Source: Chloroflexota bacterium (GTDB lineage: Bacteria; Chloroflexota; Limnocylindria; Limnocylindrales; CSP1-4). From it: a stretch of 64,000 bases of DNA. Shown piece after piece: positions 60,336 through 64,000 of the stretch. The stretch covers positions 1 to 64,000 of the forward strand of contig JACPOU010000004.1 of the NCBI GenBank assembly GCA_016191345.1, written 5' to 3'. Both the position numbers and the translations under genes were made by a program. Numbering within the stretch: position 1 is the first letter of the stretch; each line of letters starts with the position of its first letter. A model generated the notes under the pieces. The model ran no database searches. It was given only the letters and a program-made list of their open reading frames with translations, and was not told where the DNA came from.

Positions 60336-61340
60336 TCAGCCCGCCCCGTCGCGGGCGAGGGCCCGGCGATGCGTCTCGCGCACGTCGTCGCGGAGCGACT
60401 CGGGCCGGATGACTCGCACGTCGTCGCCCCACGAGAGGACCCAGAGCCGGATCTCGATCGTCCCGCTGACGGTCGCCCGCCAGTTCAGCGACCCGTCCGG
60501 CTGGAGGGCCGCGGCCTGCGTCGGATGCCAGACCGTCTCCGCGACCCGCGCGGCCACGGCCGGCACGAACTCGAGCTCGACCTCGGTCGTGGGCTGGTCG
60601 GCGATCATGTCCCACGCCTGGCGGAGCATCGTCTCGACCGTCCCCGGCTCGGGCGGCTCGAACCGGCGCGGCGTGACGATCACCGACCGGATCCGCTCGA
60701 TCTTGAAGGTCCGCAGCGCGCCCGGGACCTCGTCGAAGCCGATGAGGTAGAGGGAGTGGGTCTGTGTCGAGGGCTCGATGAGGTACGGCCGGACGACCGC
60801 CTCCCGGATCGTCGGCTCGCGGCCCTCGTAGCGCGCCGGCTCGTACTCGATCTCCACCACGCGGCGGTCCGCCCAGGCCCGCGTCAGCGCGTGGACGTGA
60901 TCCGTGAAGACGTCGTCGCGCCGGGCCCGCTGGAGGACGTCGAGCGAGCGTTCGACGTGCTCCGTCAGGGGGGTGGGCAGGCCGGCCGCGAGCTTCTCGA
61001 ACGCCGAGGCGAGGTCCGGGTCGTACTTGTCGGCGTAGCGGACCATCAGCCGCGAGGCGAGGAAGACGGCCATCGCCTCCGGTACGGTCAGCTTGAGCGG
61101 CGGCAGGAACGCCGTCTCGAGGATGCCCCAGCGGCCGGCCTCGGCCCAGGTGGGCATGCCCAGCTCGCCCTGGAGGGCGACGAGGTCCCGATACGCCGTT
61201 CGTCGCGAGACCCCGAGCCGGCCGGCGATGTCGTCGACGCGGATCCCCTCGGGGTGGGCCTTCAGGAGGCTCAGGACGCGGAGCAGGCGCGCGCCGCGAT
61301 CCCGCTTCGCGCTCGATCCGACCTCGTCGAAGTCCGCCAT
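60336..61340 (-). CDS. WYL-domain transcriptional regulator
   Basis: 334 residues. A winged helix-turn-helix (about 14-75: RLLRVLSLLKAHPEGIRVDDIAGRLGVSRRTAYRDLVAL) is followed by the WYL ligand-binding domain (about 145-245: VVEIEYEPARYEGREPTIREAVVRPYLIEPSTQTHSLYLIGFDE) and a WCX region at the end. Such YafY/PafBC-like regulators respond to ligands or single-stranded DNA. GGAGGCGAC precedes the ATG. It is the first gene of an operon with the HD hydrolase, hinting at nucleotide or DNA-damage control. Confidence 0.9.
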   Translation of the reverse strand: MADFDEVGSSAKRDRGARLLRVLSLLKAHPEGIRVDDIAGRLGVSRRTAYRDLVALQGELGMPTWAEAGRWGILETAFLPPLKLTVPEAMAVFLASRLMVRYADKYDPDLASAFEKLAAGLPTPLTEHVERSLDVLQRARRDDVFTDHVHALTRAWADRRVVEIEYEPARYEGREPTIREAVVRPYLIEPSTQTHSLYLIGFDEVPGALRTFKIERIRSVIVTPRRFEPPEPGTVETMLRQAWDMIADQPTTEVELEFVPAVAARVAETVWHPTQAAALQPDGSLNWRATVSGTIEIRLWVLSWGDDVRVIRPESLRDDVRETHRRALARDGAG

Positions 61341-61497
61341 GTCGCCTCCCGACTGGAGGATAGCGTCCGCCTGCCGACGGGACGCAAGTACGGGGTCCCC
61401 CCGGACCCCCGGGTCATCGCCCGGCCACGCCCTTCGACTGACCATGACCCCACCAGACCACCCGAACCTGGGTGGCTGGGGGACGAGGGGCCATTCG

Positions 61498-61767
61498 ATG
61501 GCGACGCGGGGAGCGGGTGACGAGGGCACGACGCGGGCGACCTACCGCGCGCTGCTCGTCCGCGGCTTCACGCCCGGCGAGGCCGCGAACCTCACCGCCT
61601 ACCTGAACGGCCTCGAGGTCGGCACCGGGCGCGCCTGGCGTCTGGCCGACGTGGACCGCCTCCTCTTCCTGCGCGAGCTATGCCGGACCGGCCGGCTCGG
61701 AGCTGATGACGGCCTGGGGCGGGCGTCCACGGCCGACGCGGTCGCGGGGGTCCCCGGGACTGCCTGA
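61498..61767 (+). CDS. Small conserved-looking hypothetical protein
   Basis: 89 residues, not recognised. The core ATYRALLVRGFTPGEAANLTAYLNGLEVG and WRLADVDRLLFLRELCRTGRLG suggests a helical fold similar to a short helix-turn-helix or phage-like adaptor. The ATG is the first with plausible coding character; there is no clear ribosome-binding site. Divergent from the WYL regulator. Confidence 0.6.
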   Translation: MATRGAGDEGTTRATYRALLVRGFTPGEAANLTAYLNGLEVGTGRAWRLADVDRLLFLRELCRTGRLGADDGLGRASTADAVAGVPGTA

Positions 61768-62137
61768 CCCGCTCAATCATTCGCCGGTGCGCGGGTCTCC
61801 TCTCGCCCACCGGCTCAGAGCCCGAAGCGGCGCCCACCTCCTCCGGGCGCCGCTTCGGATTCGCGCCCCGTCTCGTGCTCAGCCTCGCGCCACGCGACCC
61901 GCCTCGCGCCGACGTGACCCGCCATGTCTCGTGCCACGCCTCGCGCCACGTGACCCGCCTCACGGGTCAGTCCCGGGGCAGTCGTGCACGCCACCCACTC
62001 GAATTCGTCGGATCCGTCGATGTGCCACGCACGAATGTCGCCCAGCTGACCCGCCACCCGGGTCGAGCGCTCTGGAACCACCGCCCCGCCCCGCGCCTCG
62101 CGCCTCGCCTCGCGCCCCGCCTCGCGCCCCGCCGGTC
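61768..62137. other. 370-bp repeat-rich junction
   Basis: Bases after 61800 are dominated by CCTCGCGCC/ACGTGACCCGCC repeats, then copy 3 of the 117-bp palindrome (61950-62066), then CGCCTCGCGCC-type simple repeats to 62130, where recognisable hydrolase coding sequence begins abruptly. Confidence 0.7.
61950..62066. repeat. 117-bp palindromic dispersed repeat, copy 3
   Basis: GGGTCA at offset 15-20, CGAATTCGTCGGATCC at 51-66, ATGTGCCACGCACG at 71-84 (13 of 14 bases as in copy 1) and TGACCCG at 98-104 fall at exactly the positions seen in copies 1 and 2. The outermost left end differs (GTGACCCG instead of CTGAGTCG). Confidence 0.75.
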
Positions 62138-62875
62138 GTGGTCGACCCGGGGGTTGGCACCGCGCGGCGGCCCATCGGCATCCGGACGGCCCGGGGCGAC
62201 ATCCTCATCGGCCCGGACAACGGCGTGCTGATGCCGGCAGCGGCGGTCCTGGGCGGCGTCGCCGAGGCCCGGGCCCTCGAGAACCGTGACCTGATGCTGC
62301 CCCGGACGTCCTCGACGTTCCACGGCCGCGACATCTTCGCGCCCATTGCCGCGCACCTCGCCGTCGGCACGCCGTTCGAATGGATCGGCAGCCCGATCGC
62401 GGCCGCGGACCTCGTCCCGCTCGCGTTCCCGGCCCCGGTGGCCCGCGACGGAGCCCTGGAGACGACGGTCATCTTCATCGACTCGTTCGGCAACATCCGG
62501 CTGGCCGGGGTCCCCGCGGACCTCGAGGCGGCGATTGGACCGCTGACCCCGGGCCGCACCCTCCAGATCGAGTTCGGCGCAGCCGCCGCCACGCCCGTCG
62601 GCGAGGCCGCCCCCACGTCCGCCCCCACGTCCGGCCCCCCGCCGGGCGTCGCACACGGGGCCACGTCCGCCGCCACGCCCGGCGCCACGTCCGCCCCCAC
62701 GTCCGCCCGTACCGAGGCGATTCCCTGGGCGCGGACGTTCGGCGAGCGACCCCTCGGGGCGGCGCTCGTCTACGAGAACTCGTTCGGCGGCCTCGCGATT
62801 GCCGACAACCAGGGCAACGCCGCCGCCCGCCTCGGCGTGGAGCCCGAGCGCCCGGTCCGCATCCGCCCGGCTTGA
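62138..62875 (+). pseudogene. SAM hydroxide adenosyltransferase copy 1, N-terminally truncated
   Basis: The sequence starts abruptly at VVVDPGVGT, whereas the intact neighbour has about 65 residues before that point, including the TDFG aspartate. The rest is colinear with the neighbour: GPDNGVLMP, ALENRDLMLP, STFHGRDIFAPIAAHLA, FIDSFGNIRLAG. A Thr/Ser/Pro-rich insertion of about 40 residues (62597-62708) further disrupts it. Without the N-terminal SAM site it cannot be an active enzyme. The junction lies 70 bases from the 117-bp repeat. Confidence 0.75.
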
Positions 62876-62882
62876 GGTACAG

Positions 62883-63710
62883 ATGACCAGGCCCGTCATC
62901 ACCTTCGCGACCGACTTCGGCCCGGCGGCGCCTGCCGTCTGCCGCGGCGTCATGTACCGGATCGCCCCGGACGCCCTGATCATCGACATCAGTCACCAGA
63001 TCCCCCGCTACTCGATCCGGGAGGGCGCGGGGACCCTCGTCTTCGCCCTGCCGCACATGCCCGTCGGCGTCCACGTCGCGGTGGTCGATCCGGGCGTCGG
63101 CACGGAACGGCGCGGCGTCGCCATCCACGTCGCCAGGGGCGACACCCTCGTCGGCCCGGACAACGGACTCCTCATGCCGGTCGCGAAGCGCCTCGGCGGC
63201 ATCCTCGCGGCCCACAGCCTCGAGAACCGGGATCTCATGCTTCCCGTCGTCACGAGCAGCTTCCACGGTCGCGACATCTTCGCCCCGATGGCCGCCCACC
63301 TCGCGATGGGCACCTCGATCGAGGTCGTCGGCCCGGCCATCGATCCGGCCTCGCTGGTCCGCCTCGAGGCCCCGCAGGCTGTCGTCATGGAGGGCGCTCT
63401 CGAGAGCCAGGTCGTCCACGTCCTGATCTACGGCAACGTCACGTTCGCCGGCACGCCCGCGGACCTCGAGGCCGCGATCGGGCCGCTTGAGCCCGGGCGC
63501 CGCCTCGTCCTCGAGTTCCCCGCGTTGAAGGGGGCGCCCGCGGTCCGCGAAGCGACCGTCTGGGAGCGGACATTCGGGCGGGTGGCGGTCGGTGCGTCGC
63601 TCCTCATGGAGGATTCCGAGGGCCACCTGTCGCTCGCCGATAACCAGGGCAACGCAGCGGAGCGGCTGGGCCTGGCCCTCGATCGCCCCGTCCGCATCCG
63701 GCCGGCCTGA
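62883..63710 (+). CDS. SAM hydroxide adenosyltransferase (DUF62 family)
   Basis: 275 residues with GAGG six bases before the ATG. Intact family landmarks: ITFATDFG at the N-terminus (SAM-binding Asp), IIDISHQIPRYSIREGA, VAVVDPGVGTERRGVAIHV, GPDNGLLMP, STFHGRDIF-like SSFHGRDIFAPMAAHLA and ADNQGNAAERLG. The family (related to chlorinase/fluorinase) hydrolyses SAM to adenosine and methionine. In the FGN segment it reads IYGNVTFAG rather than DSFGN, a change in the substrate loop. Next to an ECF ATPase gene. Confidence 0.9.
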   Translation: MTRPVITFATDFGPAAPAVCRGVMYRIAPDALIIDISHQIPRYSIREGAGTLVFALPHMPVGVHVAVVDPGVGTERRGVAIHVARGDTLVGPDNGLLMPVAKRLGGILAAHSLENRDLMLPVVTSSFHGRDIFAPMAAHLAMGTSIEVVGPAIDPASLVRLEAPQAVVMEGALESQVVHVLIYGNVTFAGTPADLEAAIGPLEPGRRLVLEFPALKGAPAVREATVWERTFGRVAVGASLLMEDSEGHLSLADNQGNAAERLGLALDRPVRIRPA

Positions 63711-63730
63711 CGGCAGCCGGGCCGAACCCT

Positions 63731-64000
63731 GTGGCCGCGCCGCTCGTCGAGATCGAGGATCTGTCCTTCCGCTACCGACAGGCGACCGAACCGGCAATCC
63801 GCCATCTCAGCCTCTCGATCGAGCCGGGCGAGGTGCTCCTCGTGGCGGGACCCTCGGGCTGCGGCAAGAGCACCCTCATCCGCTCGATCAACGGGCTCAT
63901 CCCGCACGCCTATCCGGGCGAGCTGACCGGCACCGTCCGCGTCGCGGGCATCCCCACGAGCGAGCAGCGCCTGCGCGACCTCTCGAAGACGATCGGCACG
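63731..64000 (+). CDS. ECF-type ABC ATPase (partial, runs off window)
   Basis: The first 90 residues from a GTG at 63731 are present. LVEIEDLSFRYRQATEPAIRHL is the usual opening; Walker A is GPSGCGKST; NGLIPHAYPGELTGTVRVAG is characteristic of vitamin and cobalt ECF transporters (YkoD/CbiO group). The gene continues past base 64000, so Walker B and signature are not seen. Proximity to the SAM hydrolase suggests uptake of a methionine-, thiamine- or nucleoside-like compound (inference). Confidence 0.85.
   Translation, partial: MAAPLVEIEDLSFRYRQATEPAIRHLSLSIEPGEVLLVAGPSGCGKSTLIRSINGLIPHAYPGELTGTVRVAGIPTSEQRLRDLSKTIGT

Overview
This 64-kb window is very GC-rich (clearly above 70 % by eye) and densely packed with short operons on both strands. 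It carries F420-linked genes (a luciferase-like monooxygenase family oxidoreductase and an F420-dependent NADP reductase-type protein), a three-piece proton-translocating transhydrogenase, leaderless-looking promoters and many proteins without a recognised family. There is no rRNA, phage, plasmid or insertion sequence. The best guess is a soil or freshwater Chloroflexota of the Limnocylindria/Ellin6529 type, probably from a metagenome; this is inference from gene content and composition, and an actinobacterium-like relative is not excluded.

Layout. 1-1000: repeated palindromic DNA and a degenerate GGDEF protein. 1.2-5.1 kb: A-type Fe-S carrier, serine hydrolase, membrane diguanylate cyclase. 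5.1-10.3 kb: extradiol-dioxygenase-like protein, F420/NADP reductase divergent from a cupin regulator, MOSC protein, a secreted Pro/Thr-rich protein, a truncated ATPase and a molybdopterin oxidoreductase. 10.5-13.2 kb: glycosyltransferase plus lipid-flippase-like membrane protein. 13.6-17.3 kb: complete glycine betaine/osmoprotectant ABC operon whose binding protein is circularly permuted. 17.6-25.5 kb: secreted Asp-box protein, GNAT, ATP-dependent DNA ligase, cysteine-less sulfurtransferase, class V aminotransferase. 26.0 kb: tRNA-Ile(UAU). 27-33 kb: stalked membrane protein with SH3 domain, orphan DNA methyltransferase, giant LuxR/AAA regulator. 33.3-36.9 kb: a 32-residue membrane microprotein, then AlaX, amidohydrolase, SDR and YbaK. 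37.5-42 kb: S10 peptidase and transhydrogenase operon. 42-50.5 kb: DsbA-like/CPBP/membrane operon, MBL-rhodanese protein, F420 oxidoreductase, glycosyltransferase, secreted InlB-repeat protein, tRNA-Arg(UCG). 50.7-58.6 kb: two giant FtsX-type permeases with two ATPases. 58.8-63.7 kb: HD hydrolase and WYL regulator operon, then a tandem pair of SAM hydroxide adenosyltransferase genes, the first beheaded next to a palindromic repeat. The window ends inside an ECF-type ATPase.

How things fit together. The osmoprotectant, FtsX and transhydrogenase blocks are classical operons with overlapping stop/start codons. Nine genes share a TANNNT hexamer 6-7 bases before the start codon, which predicts leaderless transcripts. 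The observations most worth following are a 117-bp dispersed palindromic repeat present in three full copies plus a fragment, the permuted substrate-binding protein, a phased array of four 17-bp palindromes in a convergent gap, a UAU-anticodon tRNA-Ile, and an AbrB-like domain fused to an ABC ATPase.
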